A stretch of 10,074 bases of DNA. It comes from Bacillota bacterium. GTDB taxonomy: Bacteria; Bacillota; Bacilli; Alicyclobacillales; SLC66. A model generated the notes under the pieces. The model searched no databases and was not told the DNA's origin. It saw only the letters and a list, made by a program, of their open reading frames with translations. This document shows positions 1-7,496 of the stretch, piece after piece. Positions within the stretch are counted from its first letter, which is position 1. Each line of letters begins with the position of its first letter. The position numbers and the translations under genes are program-made. The stretch lies in assembly GCA_021821225.1 (NCBI GenBank), contig JAKACR010000085.1:1-10074 (forward strand), written 5' to 3'.

Positions 1-254
1 CCGAGTCCAACCTCGTCGGCAAGCAGCGCGCGACCGCGCAGATCGTTGATCGCACGGGTGGCTGTGGCGATCTGGTGTTCAAACGGGACCAGGTTGGGCA
101 GCAGTGAGAGACAGGTCAATCCGTCAAACGACAGGGAGAGAGATTCCTGTTCCGCCTCATAGGCGAGCCGGAACATGGACCATTTGCCCGCCGGCATTCC
201 TCCGCGGGAAACGAGGTTGTCCTGCAGATCGTGACTGATCTCGTAACGGTACAT
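1..254 (-). CDS. SNF2-family DEAD/DEAH-type helicase, N-terminal part (cut by window edge)
   Basis: Reading the minus strand from ATG at 254 gives 84 codons without a stop, running off the window. The protein begins MYRYEISHDLQDNLVSRGG and reaches PFEHQIATATRAINDLRGRALLADEVGLG at the edge. The last residues, LLADEVGLG, are the start of the SNF2/Snf2-like helicase motif I (Walker A), and the upstream FEHQIATATRA is the usual Q-motif-like segment. A ribosome binding site GGGAGG lies 11 bases before the ATG. In B. subtilis an SNF2 helicase (yqhH) neighbours gcvT divergently, so the position fits. The family are ATP-driven DNA translocases; the cellular role of this one is not known to me. Only the N-terminus is visible, so domain completeness cannot be judged. 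Confidence 0.85.
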   Translation of the reverse strand, partial: MYRYEISHDLQDNLVSRGGMPAGKWSMFRLAYEAEQESLSLSFDGLTCLSLLPNLVPFEHQIATATRAINDLRGRALLADEVGL

Positions 255-400
255 GTTTGGCGAAACCTCCCATCTGCAGTATGTCCCTTTATGCGAGTGG
301 CGATAAGGCGGGATTCCATGTATACTGTGTTGAGGAATGATCGCCTGCTTATCGGACTTTACACATGTGCCTAGGCGCGCGGTTTGACAACGGAACAAGC
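255..400. promoter_or_regulatory. Divergent intergenic region, presumed promoters of helicase and gcv operon
   Basis: This 146-bp gap separates the divergent SNF2 gene from the glycine riboswitch, so promoters for both should lie here. The best -10-like hexamer on the plus strand is TATACT at 321-326, but no good -35 lies 17 bases upstream. A TTGACA at 384-389 has no -10 at a usable distance, because the riboswitch begins immediately after it. The palindrome GTATAC (320-325) could serve either strand. I cannot fix a transcription start. The gene content of the region is nil. Confidence 0.3.
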
Positions 401-606
401 GGATGAGGATTGCGGGAGAGAGCGGGTGAAACCGCCGCCGAAGGAGCAATCCGGGAGGCCGGTCCCGGAGAATCTCTCAGGCAAGCTGTACCGCAATGTG
501 ACGCGACTCTGGAGAGCGCTATTTCGCTTCTGGGAATAGCCACCAAAGGGGAAAGCCACGGTCGATTATCGGTCCGTGGGGCAACTCTCAGGTAACGGGA
601 CAGAGG
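401..606 (+). promoter_or_regulatory. Tandem glycine riboswitch upstream of gcvT
   Basis: Two consecutive glycine aptamers are visible. Aptamer 1 spans about 409-497 and is closed by a perfect 7-bp P1 (ATTGCGG 409-415 with CCGCAAT 491-497). It contains the conserved GGGAGAG (414-420) and TCTCTCAGGCAAG (473-485) core strands. Aptamer 2 spans about 506-606, with P1 CTCTG 507-511 pairing CAGAG 601-605, plus CTGGAGAG (509-516) and ACTCTCAGGTAACGGGACAG (584-603). The short linker (498-505) and the leader before aptamer 1 are typical of the class, where they form a kink-turn. The family binds glycine and usually turns glycine cleavage genes on. The shared strand with the following terminator supports an ON switch. 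The location directly before gcvT settles the identity. Confidence 0.95.
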
Positions 607-680
607 GGATACCAGGCGGGAGACACGGGACGGATCGGTTTTTGGATTTTATCCCAGGTCTCCGAGGTATCCTCTTTTTT
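602..680 (+). terminator. Riboswitch expression platform: intrinsic terminator
   Basis: The 5' arm AGA(GG)GGATACC (602-613) followed by GGAGAC (619-624) pairs with GTCTCC (658-663) and GGTATCC-TCT (666-675). A T-run (TTTTTT) follows at 675-680. The helix has internal bulges and a long apical loop with a possible GGGA/TCCC (627-630/652-655) extension. The 5' arm re-uses bases 602-605, which are the 3' strand of the aptamer-2 P1 helix, so aptamer closure and terminator are mutually exclusive. This is the arrangement expected when glycine prevents termination. It lies 77 bases before the gcvT start. Confidence 0.8.
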
Positions 681-683
681 GTG

Positions 684-708
684 CTCTGCCCACTTTTTGA
701 ACAACCTC
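684..708 (-). repeat. Solo terminal-repeat of the 7380-7496 MITE family
   Basis: The plus-strand sequence from 684 to 708 (core TGCCCACTTTTTGAACA) matches the right end of the element at 7380-7496. Read on the minus strand it begins GAGGTTGTTCAAAAAGTGGG. No partner end is present nearby, so this is a lone end or deletion remnant. It is flanked by TTTGTG at 678-683 and again at 709-714 (a third copy is at 716-721), which could be a relic duplication or chance. It sits in the gcvT leader between the terminator T-run and the ribosome binding site. Confidence 0.65.
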
Positions 709-757
709 TTTGTGGTTTGTGCCAAAAGGGTCAGAAATACGAGGAGGAGTCAGGAAC

Positions 758-1870
758 ATGTCGGCATCCCTTCGCCGCACGCCGCTTTTCCCGCTCTACG
801 CCCGTTACGGCGGACGGACGGTCGATTTCAACGGCTGGCTGATGCCCGTCCAATTTTCGGGCATTCTCGCAGAACACGCCGCAGTGCGCGAAAAGGCGGG
901 GCTGTTTGACGTGTCGCACATGGGCGAAATCGAGGTCAGCGGCGCACGCGCTTTCGCCGCGCTGCAGTGGCTGCTGGCCGACGACGTGTCCCGATTGCCC
1001 GTCGGGCGCGCCATGTATAGCCCCGTGTGCCATGAGAACGGCGGCACGGTGGACGATGTCGTCGTCTACCGCCTTGCGGACCACCGCTATCTGGTCGTGG
1101 TGAACGCAGGCAACATTGAGAAGGATCTCGCCTGGTTCCAGCGGCATGCGCGGGGCGCGACGGTGGTCGACCGCTCGACGCAGTATGCGCAACTGGCGCT
1201 TCAGGGTCCGCTTGCAGTCGCCATTTTGTCCGATGTTGCGGGTGGTGCCATCGCGGAGGTGCCGTACTACGGCTTCGTACAGGATGTGTCCGTATGCGGA
1301 TGCCCTTGTCTGGTGTCGCGCACCGGGTACACAGGGGAGGATGGTTTTGAATTATACATGCGGCCGGATTGCGCCGAAACGGTCTTTGCCGGACTGCTCG
1401 CATCTGGCGCGGCGAAAGGTCTCGTGCCCGCGGGACTCGGGGCACGCGATACGCTGCGCCTTGAGGCGAGACTCCCGCTGTACGGACATGAACTGGCAGA
1501 CGACATCACGCCGCTTGAGGCGGGGCTGCAATCGTTCGTCAAGTGGGAAAAGGGAGATTTTTGCGGCCGGGAGGCCCTGAAACAGCAGGCTGACGGCGGT
1601 CTGCTGCGAAAGTTGCGCGGCTTCACCCTGTTGGAACGCGGCGTTCCTCGCGCGGGGCACACGGTGCACGCGGACGGGCCGTCAACCGATGACGCCGTGA
1701 TCGGCCGCGTGACAAGCGGCACCATGAGTCCGACGCTAGGGAAGGGAATTGGGCTCGCGCTGATGGACCAGGGCCGTGGTTCGCCCGGTGAGCGCGCGAT
1801 TGTCGATGTGCGCGGCCGCCGCATCCCGGCGCAGTTTGTCAAGGCGCCCTTTTACCGGCGGACCACCTGA
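758..1870 (+). CDS. gcvT: Glycine cleavage system T protein (aminomethyltransferase)
   Basis: 370 residues, close to the roughly 362 of B. subtilis GcvT. It transfers the aminomethyl carbon of glycine from lipoylated H protein to tetrahydrofolate, releasing ammonia, in the cytoplasm. Visible family motifs, in order, are FDVSHMGE (50-57), GGTVDDVVVYR with the expected catalytic/folate-binding Asp (about 99-100), YLVVVNAGN (111-119), RTGYTGEDGFELY (188-200), GARDTLRLEA (228-237) and ITPLEAGL (250-257). The C-terminal barrel (SGTMSPTLGKGIGLAL and following) is also present. The ATG at 758 is chosen because GAGGAGGAG at 741-749 sits 8 bases upstream and the protein then begins like the family; a longer in-frame extension to 710 has no ribosome site. 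It is the first gene after the riboswitch and 94 bases before gcvPA. Confidence 0.97.
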   Translation: MSASLRRTPLFPLYARYGGRTVDFNGWLMPVQFSGILAEHAAVREKAGLFDVSHMGEIEVSGARAFAALQWLLADDVSRLPVGRAMYSPVCHENGGTVDDVVVYRLADHRYLVVVNAGNIEKDLAWFQRHARGATVVDRSTQYAQLALQGPLAVAILSDVAGGAIAEVPYYGFVQDVSVCGCPCLVSRTGYTGEDGFELYMRPDCAETVFAGLLASGAAKGLVPAGLGARDTLRLEARLPLYGHELADDITPLEAGLQSFVKWEKGDFCGREALKQQADGGLLRKLRGFTLLERGVPRAGHTVHADGPSTDDAVIGRVTSGTMSPTLGKGIGLALMDQGRGSPGERAIVDVRGRRIPAQFVKAPFYRRTT

Positions 1871-1964
1871 TCTTAAGAGACACCCATACCGTAAAACTCG
1901 CCGGATATAGGGCAGGGCACCGGCCCAGCGAATTTTCATCCTGCCGAAAAGGGGAGTTGTCCCT

Positions 1965-3311
1965 ATGAAATCATTTGCCTACCTGCCCCACACAGAGGAC
2001 GACAGAAGTGTCATGCTGGACCGTCTTGGCATGCGGGACGCGGGCGACCTGTTTGCCGATATCCCGCCGGTTATCCGGCTGGATCGTCCCCTTCGCCTCC
2101 CCCCCGAGCTTGGCGAATGGGAGTTGCTGCAGGACCTGCGCGCACTGGCGAACCGCAATCTCACCGTGGACGATGCGATTTCACTGCTTGGCGCGGGGGC
2201 GTACAATCACTTCATCCCGAGCGCGGTGGAAGCGGTCGTCGGCCGGTCTGAGTTTTATACGTCGTACACGCCATATCAACCGGAAATGAGCCAGGGGATG
2301 CTGCAGGCGACGTATGAATACCAGAGTCTCGTCGCGGAACTGCTCGGCCTGGATGCGGCAAACGCATCGCTTTACGACGGCGCGACGGCGGTCGGAGAGG
2401 CCGCGGTCATGGCCTGCGCCCACGCTCGGCGCAACAAGGTGCTGGTATCGGCCACCGTCCACCCCGAGTACCGGGCGGTGCTGCGCACGTACGTGCGCGG
2501 TCAGCGTATCGAAGTGCGGGAGCTTGGCGCACTTGGCCATGCGCTGCGGAAGGAGACGCTGGAGGAGGCGATCGCGGATGACTGCGCGGCGGTGGTCGTG
2601 CAGTATCCGAACTTTTTCGGTTCCATTGAGGATGTCCGCGCGTTTGCCGAGTCGGCCCACGCGGTTGGGGCACTGCTCATCGTGAGCGCGAATCCGATTG
2701 CACTCGGCATTCTGGAGGCGCCGGGCCGGCTTGGTGCCGACATCGCCGTGGCGGAGGGCCAGCCGCTTGGCAACGCGCTTGGTTTCGGCGGACCGTATCT
2801 CGGCGTGATGGCGGCCGCGCAACCGCTCGTGCGTCGCCTTCCGGGAAGGATCGCCGGACAGACGAAAGACCGCGCGGGTCGCCGCGGGTTCGTCCTTACG
2901 CTCCAGGCGCGCGAACAGCACATCCGGCGAGAGAAGGCGTCGTCCAACATCTGCTCGAATCAGGCGTTAAACGCGCTCGCGGCGGCTGTCTACCTGTCGT
3001 GCATGGGGCCGCGGGGCCTGCGCGAGGTGGCGCGGCAGTGTTTTGACAATGCCCACTACGCGGCCGCGCGTTTCTCGCAGGCAGGGTTCCCTCGCAGCGG
3101 TGCGGACCCGTTTTACCACGAGTTCGTCCTGCCGCTCGGGCCGCGCGCTGTAGAAATCCGCGCGGATCTCCTGCGCCACGGGATTCTGCCCGGACTCGAA
3201 CTGGGGGAATACGATCCGGAACTGGCGGGCAACGCACTGGTGGCATTCACCGAACTGACCGGCAGGGCGCAGATTGACGCGGTTGCAAAGCGATTGGAGG
3301 CGTGGGCGTGA
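1965..3311 (+). CDS. gcvPA: Glycine dehydrogenase (decarboxylating) subunit 1, P protein alpha
   Basis: 448 residues, the same length as B. subtilis GcvPA. It is the N-terminal-type half of the split PLP-dependent glycine decarboxylase. With GcvPB it releases CO2 from glycine and loads the aminomethyl group on H protein. Recognisable segments are YLPHTEDD near the start, YNHFIPS (about 80-86), [15 protein letters not shown] (97-111), [12 protein letters not shown], and [20 protein letters not shown] followed by [17 protein letters not shown] in the C-terminal half. This subunit lacks the PLP lysine, which is in GcvPB. AAAAGGGGAG (1947-1956) precedes the ATG by 8 bases. Its TGA overlaps the chosen gcvPB GTG start by four bases (GTGA), indicating translational coupling of the two subunits. 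Confidence 0.97.
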   Translation: MKSFAYLPHTEDDRSVMLDRLGMRDAGDLFADIPPVIRLDRPLRLPPELGEWELLQDLRALANRNLTVDDAISLLGAGAYNHFIPSAVEAVVGRSEFYTSYTPYQPEMSQGMLQATYEYQSLVAELLGLDAANASLYDGATAVGEAAVMACAHARRNKVLVSATVHPEYRAVLRTYVRGQRIEVRELGALGHALRKETLEEAIADDCAAVVVQYPNFFGSIEDVRAFAESAHAVGALLIVSANPIALGILEAPGRLGADIAVAEGQPLGNALGFGGPYLGVMAAAQPLVRRLPGRIAGQTKDRAGRRGFVLTLQAREQHIRREKASSNICSNQALNALAAAVYLSCMGPRGLREVARQCFDNAHYAAARFSQAGFPRSGADPFYHEFVLPLGPRAVEIRADLLRHGILPGLELGEYDPELAGNALVAFTELTGRAQIDAVAKRLEAWA

Positions 3312-4804
3312 CAGTGACAAATCGCGACACGACGGATTATCCACTGATATTTGAACGCAGCCGGCCGGGCCGCACGGCTTGGAGCCTGCCTGCGCCGAGC
3401 GTACCGCGTGAACCGCTGGAGGAACACATTCCCCCCGCGTACCTACGAAAGACTCCGCCGGATCTGCCGGAGGTCAGCGAGGTTGAAGTGATCCGCCATT
3501 ACACGGGTCTGTCACAACGCAATCACGGCGTTGATTCAGGGTTCTATCCGCTCGGATCGTGCACCATGAAATACAATCCGAAGCGAAACGAGGCTGCCGC
3601 TCGACTGCCCGGATTCACCCGAATTCATCCTTTGCAGCCAGTGGAGACGGTGCAAGGCGCGCTTGAGTTGTTCAAACGGCTGGAAGAGTACTTGGCCGAG
3701 ATCACGGGAATGGATGCGATTAGCCTGCAACCCGCGGCCGGGGCGGCGGGAGAATGGACCGGCCTCATGATGGTGCGCGCTTATCACGAAGCGCGGAGAG
3801 AGGAGCGGCGCAACAAGGTGATCGTGCCCGACTCGGCTCACGGGACCAATCCCGCGAGCACCGCCGTGGCGGGCTTTCGGACGGTGACCATCCCCTCCGG
3901 TCCGGACGGCGAAGTCGACCTTGAGGCATTGCGGGCCGCTGTCGCTCCCGACACCGCCGCGCTCATGCTGACGAATCCCAATACGCTCGGACTGTTTGAG
4001 GGCAGGATTCGCGAGATCGCGCGGATTGTCCACGACGCTGGCGGGCTGCTCTACTATGACGGCGCCAATGCCAACGCGATTCTTGGCTACGCGCGACCGG
4101 GCGACATGGGATTCGACGTAGTGCACCTGAACCTGCACAAGACGTTCAGCACACCGCATGGCGGCGGCGGGCCGGGAGCGGGGCCAGTCGGCGTCAAACG
4201 GGCACTGGAACCGTACCTACCCGCGCCGCGCATCGTGCGCGATCAAGCCGGACTGTGGCGGTTCTCAAGTGATTTCCCGGCGAGCATTGGCAAGGTGAAG
4301 GGATTTCACGGCAATTTCGGCGTCCTTGTGCGAGCGTACGCCTACATCCGGACGCTCGGGGCGGACGGACTGAAGCGCGTGGCGGAGGACGCCGTCTTAA
4401 ACGCAAATTACTTGCGCAAGCAGCTTGAGAAACACTACCATATCCCCTATGATCGACTGTGCAAACACGAATTTGTCGCTTCCGGCAAACCGCTGCGCGC
4501 GTTTGGCGTGCGCACGCTCGACGTGGCCAAACGGCTGATTGATTTTGGCTACCACCCGCCGACGGTCTATTTTCCGCTGAATGTCGAGGAAGCCTTGATG
4601 GTGGAACCGACGGAGACGGAAAGCCGCGAAACGCTCGACGCATTTGCAATGGCGTTGATCGCCATTGCGCAGGAGGCGAAAAGCGCGCCGGAGCTGCTCC
4701 ACGATGCACCGCACGCAACGCCGGTCGGGCGCCTGGACGAGACGCTTGCTGCGCGCAGCCCGGTGTTGCGCTACCGCGCGCAGGCCGGCGGAACTGGGGA
4801 ATAG
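3308..4804 (+). CDS. gcvPB: Glycine dehydrogenase (decarboxylating) subunit 2, P protein beta
   Basis: 498 residues from GTG 3308 (B. subtilis about 488). It is the catalytic, PLP-binding half of the split P protein. The cofactor lysine is K278 in [18 protein letters not shown]. Other family segments are [67 protein letters not shown] and [13 protein letters not shown]. Start choice: GTG at 3302 is only one base after TGGAGG (3295-3300), while GTG at 3308 has a 7-base spacing and forms a GTGA overlap with the gcvPA stop, so 3308 is preferred; GTG 3314 is less likely. The stop codon is embedded in a small inverted repeat (4798-4825). gcvH and the L protein needed for the full cycle are not in this window. 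Confidence 0.96.
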   Translation: MTVTNRDTTDYPLIFERSRPGRTAWSLPAPSVPREPLEEHIPPAYLRKTPPDLPEVSEVEVIRHYTGLSQRNHGVDSGFYPLGSCTMKYNPKRNEAAARLPGFTRIHPLQPVETVQGALELFKRLEEYLAEITGMDAISLQPAAGAAGEWTGLMMVRAYHEARREERRNKVIVPDSAHGTNPASTAVAGFRTVTIPSGPDGEVDLEALRAAVAPDTAALMLTNPNTLGLFEGRIREIARIVHDAGGLLYYDGANANAILGYARPGDMGFDVVHLNLHKTFSTPHGGGGPGAGPVGVKRALEPYLPAPRIVRDQAGLWRFSSDFPASIGKVKGFHGNFGVLVRAYAYIRTLGADGLKRVAEDAVLNANYLRKQLEKHYHIPYDRLCKHEFVASGKPLRAFGVRTLDVAKRLIDFGYHPPTVYFPLNVEEALMVEPTETESRETLDAFAMALIAIAQEAKSAPELLHDAPHATPVGRLDETLAARSPVLRYRAQAGGTGE

Positions 4805-4826
4805 GAGGACTTGATCCCCTATTCCT
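4797..4826 (+). repeat. Inverted repeat across the gcvPB stop codon
   Basis: GGAATAGG (4798-4805) and CCTATTCC (4818-4825) are perfect 8-bp complements with a 12-base loop, and a G-U pair can extend the stem. The gcvPB TAG is inside the left arm. No T-run follows, so it is not a standard intrinsic terminator. It may be an RNA-processing or stabilising hairpin separating the gcv genes from aroQ. Confidence 0.5.
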
Positions 4827-4848
4827 GAGGTGCCGCATGCAAATGGCA

Positions 4849-4881
4849 GAAGGGGTTCATGCTTGCGGAAGGGGTTCATGC
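4849..4881 (+). repeat. 14-bp direct repeat duplicating the aroQ ribosome site and start
   Basis: GAAGGGGTTCATGC occurs at 4849-4862 and again at 4868-4881, a 19-base period. Each copy carries a purine-rich ribosome site and an ATG (4859 and 4878). The second ATG is the aroQ start. The first opens a different frame of 20 codons ending TAA at 4921, which overlaps the aroQ start. Confidence 0.75.
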
Positions 4882-5321
4882 CTGTGAAAAAGGTGCTGGT
4901 TCTGCACGGCCCCAATCTTAACCTGCTCGGCAGGCGCGAGCCCGCCGTGTACGGACTGACGACGCTGGCGGAGATCGACCGTTCCCTGACGGAACTGGGG
5001 GCAGAACTTGGTCTTGCGGTGGAATGTGTGCAATCCAACCATGAAGGAGTGCTGGTGGATCGCATTCAAGGCGCGATGGATCATTTTTCCGGGATCATCA
5101 TCAATCCCGGCGCGTTCACACACTACAGCATCGCGCTGCGCGATGCGATCGCCGCGGCTGGAATCCCGACGATCGAGGTTCATCTGTCCAATGTGCATGC
5201 GCGTGAAGAGTTTCGCCGCCATTCGGTGATCGCTCCGGTGGCCGTCGGGCAGATTACCGGATTTGGCGCGCTCGGGTACAGCCTGGCGCTGCGCGCCCTG
5301 GCGGGTCTCAACGACATGTAA
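4878..5321 (+). CDS. aroQ: 3-dehydroquinate dehydratase, type II
   Basis: 147 residues, within the usual 140-150 of type II dehydroquinases. It dehydrates 3-dehydroquinate to 3-dehydroshikimate in the shikimate pathway and normally forms dodecamers in the cytoplasm. Sequence signs are [19 protein letters not shown] (8-26) with the catalytic Arg (R19/R20) and Tyr25, [10 protein letters not shown] with the conserved Asn and His, and the catalytic His region [17 protein letters not shown]. The start is not fully certain: ATG 4878 is very close to the GGAAGGGG site (4867-4874), while GTG 4884, two codons later, has a 9-base spacing. The difference is only two residues. In B. subtilis aroQ (yqhS) also lies between the gcv genes and efp. 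Confidence 0.95.
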   Translation: MPVKKVLVLHGPNLNLLGRREPAVYGLTTLAEIDRSLTELGAELGLAVECVQSNHEGVLVDRIQGAMDHFSGIIINPGAFTHYSIALRDAIAAAGIPTIEVHLSNVHAREEFRRHSVIAPVAVGQITGFGALGYSLALRALAGLNDM

Positions 5322-5326
5322 AAAGG

Positions 5327-5371
5327 TCATCTGAGCAGGCGGGTTCAATTCGGACAACGCCGGGCAGATGA
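5327..5371 (+). repeat. Hairpin-forming inverted repeat between aroQ and the M24 peptidase gene
   Basis: TCATCTG (5327-5333) pairs with CAGATGA (5365-5371), and inside it GGCG (5338-5341) pairs with CGCC (5358-5361). ATTCTTCT follows, only a poor U-tract, so it would be at best a weak or partial terminator. It fills most of the 91-bp gap. Confidence 0.4.
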
Positions 5372-5412
5372 ATTCTTCTGGACGACGTGTTCCATGATAA
5401 GGGGGTCTGACC

Positions 5413-6504
5413 GTGCTTTCGCGTTTGTATAGAGTCCGTCGGCATGCCGTGGGAGCGGGAGTGGACGCGCTTTTCGCCTGGTCGCAGCCGAATGTCCGGT
5501 ATTTGACCGGATTTACCGGGTCGGCCGGATATGTGTTTCTGTCCGAACGGGGGACCGTCCTGCTGACGGATTCGCGCTACGGCGCGCAGGCGGCTCAGGA
5601 GGCGCCCGGCGTCGATGTGCGCGTGATGGCCGGACGCGGCTATCGGCCGGGGGGAGAGGCGTTTTTGCGCGCGCTGGCCCAACTGGTTGAGGAGAGCGGA
5701 GCGAAAGTCGTGGGACTGGAGAGCGATCGCGTGGTCATCAGTGAATTTCTTGCGCTGCAAGGCGCAGGATTGCCCGTGCGGTTTGAACCTGTGGCAGACT
5801 TGATCGAAGGAGTGCGGGCGGTCAAAGAGCCGCGCGAACTGTCCCTGCTGCGCGAGGCGGCGGCTTTGGCGGACGACGCTTTTGCGCACATCCTGCACTT
5901 CATCCGGCCGGGCATCACAGAGGCGGCCGTGGCCATGGAGCTTGAACAGTTCATGCGCCAGCGGGGAGCCTCCGGCACGGCGTTTGACACGATCGTCGCA
6001 AGCGGAGAGCGTTCGGCCATGCCGCACGGTACGGCGTCGGCGCGCGTGATCGGCGAAGGCGAGTTTGTCGTACTGGATTTTGGCGCCGTGCTAAACGGCT
6101 ATCGCTCGGACATGACCCGCACGGTGTGCGTGGGGCGGCCGACAGAACGCATGCGGGAACTGTACAGCCTCGTGCTTGTCGCGCACGGACGGGGAATGGC
6201 CGCGGTGCATGGCGGAGCCCCGGCCGCCGCGGTGGACGAGGCGGCGCGCGGCGTGATCAGAGGCGCAGGGTACGGCGATGCTTTTGGCCATGCCCTTGGT
6301 CACGGGCTTGGCCTGGAGACGCATGAGGCGCCGCGGCTTGCATCCGATTCGCCGGACGTGTTACAAGAAGAAATGGTGGTCACGGTTGAGCCTGGTGTTT
6401 ATATCGAGGGGTTCGCGGGAGTCCGCATCGAGGACGCCGTTGTCGTCGGGCGTGACGGCTGTGAGTCTCTGGCGCGATCGGACAAGGAATTGATCATACT
6501 ATAG
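5413..6504 (+). CDS. papA: M24B-family metallopeptidase, Xaa-Pro aminopeptidase/dipeptidase type (YqhT-like)
   Basis: 363 residues (B. subtilis YqhT/PapA about 353). It has a creatinase-like N-terminal domain (about 1-130; [20 protein letters not shown] near the start) and a pita-bread catalytic domain. All five expected dinuclear-metal ligands are visible: D222 ([17 protein letters not shown]), D233 (same motif), H297 ([14 protein letters not shown]), E326 (VTVEPGVYI) and E340 (GVRIEDAVV). It should therefore be an active Mn/Co-type peptidase cleaving N-terminal residues from peptides with proline in second position, in the cytoplasm. GTG 5413 is supported by AAGGGGGT (5399-5406) six bases upstream. 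It lies 22 bases before efp, as in Bacillus, so the two are probably co-transcribed. The symbol rests on synteny and could equally be given as pepQ-like. Confidence 0.92.
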   Translation: MLSRLYRVRRHAVGAGVDALFAWSQPNVRYLTGFTGSAGYVFLSERGTVLLTDSRYGAQAAQEAPGVDVRVMAGRGYRPGGEAFLRALAQLVEESGAKVVGLESDRVVISEFLALQGAGLPVRFEPVADLIEGVRAVKEPRELSLLREAAALADDAFAHILHFIRPGITEAAVAMELEQFMRQRGASGTAFDTIVASGERSAMPHGTASARVIGEGEFVVLDFGAVLNGYRSDMTRTVCVGRPTERMRELYSLVLVAHGRGMAAVHGGAPAAAVDEAARGVIRGAGYGDAFGHALGHGLGLETHEAPRLASDSPDVLQEEMVVTVEPGVYIEGFAGVRIEDAVVVGRDGCESLARSDKELIIL

Positions 6505-6526
6505 CGATCAAAGGATGTGCGGGGGA

Positions 6527-7084
6527 ATGATATCAAGCAACGACTTCCGGCCGGGAACGACCATCGAGTATGATGGCGCGATCTGGCGGGTCATCGAGTT
6601 CATGCACGTCAAGCCGGGAAAGGGCGCCGCATTTGTCCGGACGAAACTGAAAAACATCCGGACGGGCGCGGTGAAGGAGACCACGTTCCGGGCGGGCGAA
6701 AAGGTGGCGCGCGCGCGGATCGAGAACCGCCAGATGCAGTACCTGTACAATGACGGATCCAATTACACGTTTATGGATTCGGAGACATTTGAACAGTTGA
6801 ATATACCGAGAGAGCAGCTTGAATATGAGATCAATTTTCTCAAGGAGAACATGAACTGCATCGTGGTCCTGTATGAGGGCGAGGCCATCGGCGTCGATCT
6901 CCCGAACACCGTGGAACTCACCGTGGTCCAGACGGAGCCGGGCATACGCGGGGACACGGCGACAGGCGGCAGCAAGCCCGCCAAGCTGGAAACGGGCTAC
7001 TCTGTCCAGGTGCCCTTTTTTATCAACGAGGGAGACCGGCTCATTATCGATACGCGCAGCGGACTGTACGTATCGCGCGCGTGA
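6527..7084 (+). CDS. efp: Translation elongation factor P
   Basis: 185 residues from ATG 6527, the same length as B. subtilis EF-P. It binds ribosomes stalled at polyproline and promotes peptide bond formation. Three beta-barrel domains are expected. The N-terminal KOW-like domain starts [21 protein letters not shown], and the tip loop [10 protein letters not shown] places Lys32 where B. subtilis EF-P carries its 5-aminopentanol modification. The C-terminal OB domain ends [19 protein letters not shown]. An in-frame ATG at 6515 would add MCGG, but EF-P proteins begin at this MIS position, so 6527 is preferred. AAAGGA at 6510-6515 is an 11-base-spaced ribosome site, so translation initiation looks somewhat weak. 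Confidence 0.97.
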   Translation: MISSNDFRPGTTIEYDGAIWRVIEFMHVKPGKGAAFVRTKLKNIRTGAVKETTFRAGEKVARARIENRQMQYLYNDGSNYTFMDSETFEQLNIPREQLEYEINFLKENMNCIVVLYEGEAIGVDLPNTVELTVVQTEPGIRGDTATGGSKPAKLETGYSVQVPFFINEGDRLIIDTRSGLYVSRA

Positions 7085-7116
7085 TCCGTGCCCGCGCCAT
7101 GGGCAAGGTTTACTGG

Positions 7117-7191
7117 GCCGGCGCTATGCCCTATACTCGGCGAGTTCCGCGAAGCGGTGTTTGAGCAAAGGGCGTAGGGCATGGCGCCGGC
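7117..7191. repeat. 75-bp palindromic element downstream of efp
   Basis: An 18-bp arm at 7117-7134 pairs with 7174-7191. As RNA all 18 positions pair, two of them G-U (plus-strand GCCGGCGCTATGCCCTAT against GTAGGGCATGGCGCCGGC). Inside are two small hairpins, ACTC/GAGT (7135-7145) and CCGC/GCGG (7147-7157), giving a three-way-junction look. TGG flanks both sides (7114-7116, 7192-7194). No T-run follows, so it is not a classical terminator, although it could end or protect the efp transcript. It may be a small palindromic mobile or REP-like element. Confidence 0.55.
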
Positions 7192-7197
7192 TGGCAC

Positions 7198-7236
7198 AGG
7201 GGCACATGGAATAAACCCAGTTCCGACAGGCGAACG
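7198..7236 (+). repeat. Dispersed repeat, truncated copy B (relative of 9825-9862)
   Basis: This 39-base stretch (AGGGGCACATGGAATAAACC onward, ending AGGCGAACG) matches the left end of the element at 9825-9862 at 32 of 38 aligned positions with one gap. The inverted right end present in the other copy is absent here, so this is a partial or decayed copy. I do not recognise the family. Confidence 0.6.
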
Positions 7237-7247
7237 CCATAGCATGT

Positions 7248-7346
7248 TCAGTGCAGCGCGCGCTTTTGCAGCCAACTGAACACCCACATCATGAGCAGAA
7301 GAAATATGATCAAAAATGCCACAATCCACCGTGTGACAAGCATCAT
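7248..7346 (-). CDS. Candidate small hydrophobic membrane peptide (32 residues)
   Basis: Minus-strand ATG at 7346 to TGA at 7248 encodes MMLVTRWIVAFLIIFLLLMM followed by WVFSWLQKRALH. A short positive start (TR) precedes a run of about 20 hydrophobic residues, and the end is basic (QKRALH), so it reads as a single-span inner-membrane peptide. GGGAG lies five bases before the first ATG (GGTGGGAGTGACG context). It is preserved among repeats in the efp-spoIIIAA gap. I do not recognise a family. It could be a small membrane regulator, a type I toxin-like peptide, or chance. No homology evidence is available, so function is unassigned. Confidence 0.35.
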   Translation of the reverse strand: MMLVTRWIVAFLIIFLLLMMWVFSWLQKRALH

Positions 7347-7379
7347 CGTCACTCCCACCCGATCATTCACTCCCTTTTA

Positions 7380-7496
7380 GAGGTTGTTCAAAAAGTGGCA
7401 GAACTGCCCGGCGCATTGCCGCGTCATCGCCAGAAATGCTCCCTCACGTACCCAAAAAGAATGTCAGAACTCCCTGCCCACTTTTTGAACAGGCTC
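7380..7496. mobile_element. 117-bp MITE-like element with terminal inverted repeats and TTTTA duplication
   Basis: The left end GAGGTTGTTCAAAAAGTGG (7380-7398) is the inverse of the right end, which read on the minus strand from 7496 is GAGCCTGTTCAAAAAGTGGG. The ends differ at a few bases and one inserted G, and agree again at CAG. The element is flanked by an identical TTTTA at 7375-7379 and 7497-7501, a 5-bp target-site duplication. The interior has no transposase or useful reading frame. It is therefore a non-autonomous element, mobilised, if at all, by an IS elsewhere. A solo end of the same family is at 684-708. I cannot name the parent IS from sequence alone. Confidence 0.75.

Noticed and set aside
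384..389. TTGACA as a -35 for the gcv operon
   Set aside because: The base 17 positions on gives GGATTG inside the riboswitch leader, not a -10, and transcription would start within aptamer 1.
642..664. TTTATCCCAGGTC in the gcvT leader as a further copy of the 9825-9947 repeat
   Set aside because: About 16 of 20 bases resemble its right end, but the sequence is explained as terminator loop and arm and no partner end is present.
710..757. Longer gcvT start upstream of 758
   Set aside because: It lacks a ribosome site and the extension overlaps leader repeats. ATG 758 has GAGGAGGAG at 8 bases and gives the family N-terminus.
1871..1964. Gap between gcvT and gcvPA as a regulatory element
   Set aside because: No stable hairpin, promoter or frame seen beyond the gcvPA ribosome site.
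2181..2921. 246-codon minus-strand frame opposite gcvPA
   Set aside because: Arg-rich, no family match, no ribosome site; it is the antisense shadow of a GC-rich gene.
5308..6027. 239-codon minus-strand frame opposite the M24 peptidase
   Set aside because: Composition is a shadow of the plus-strand gene, whose metal ligands are all intact.
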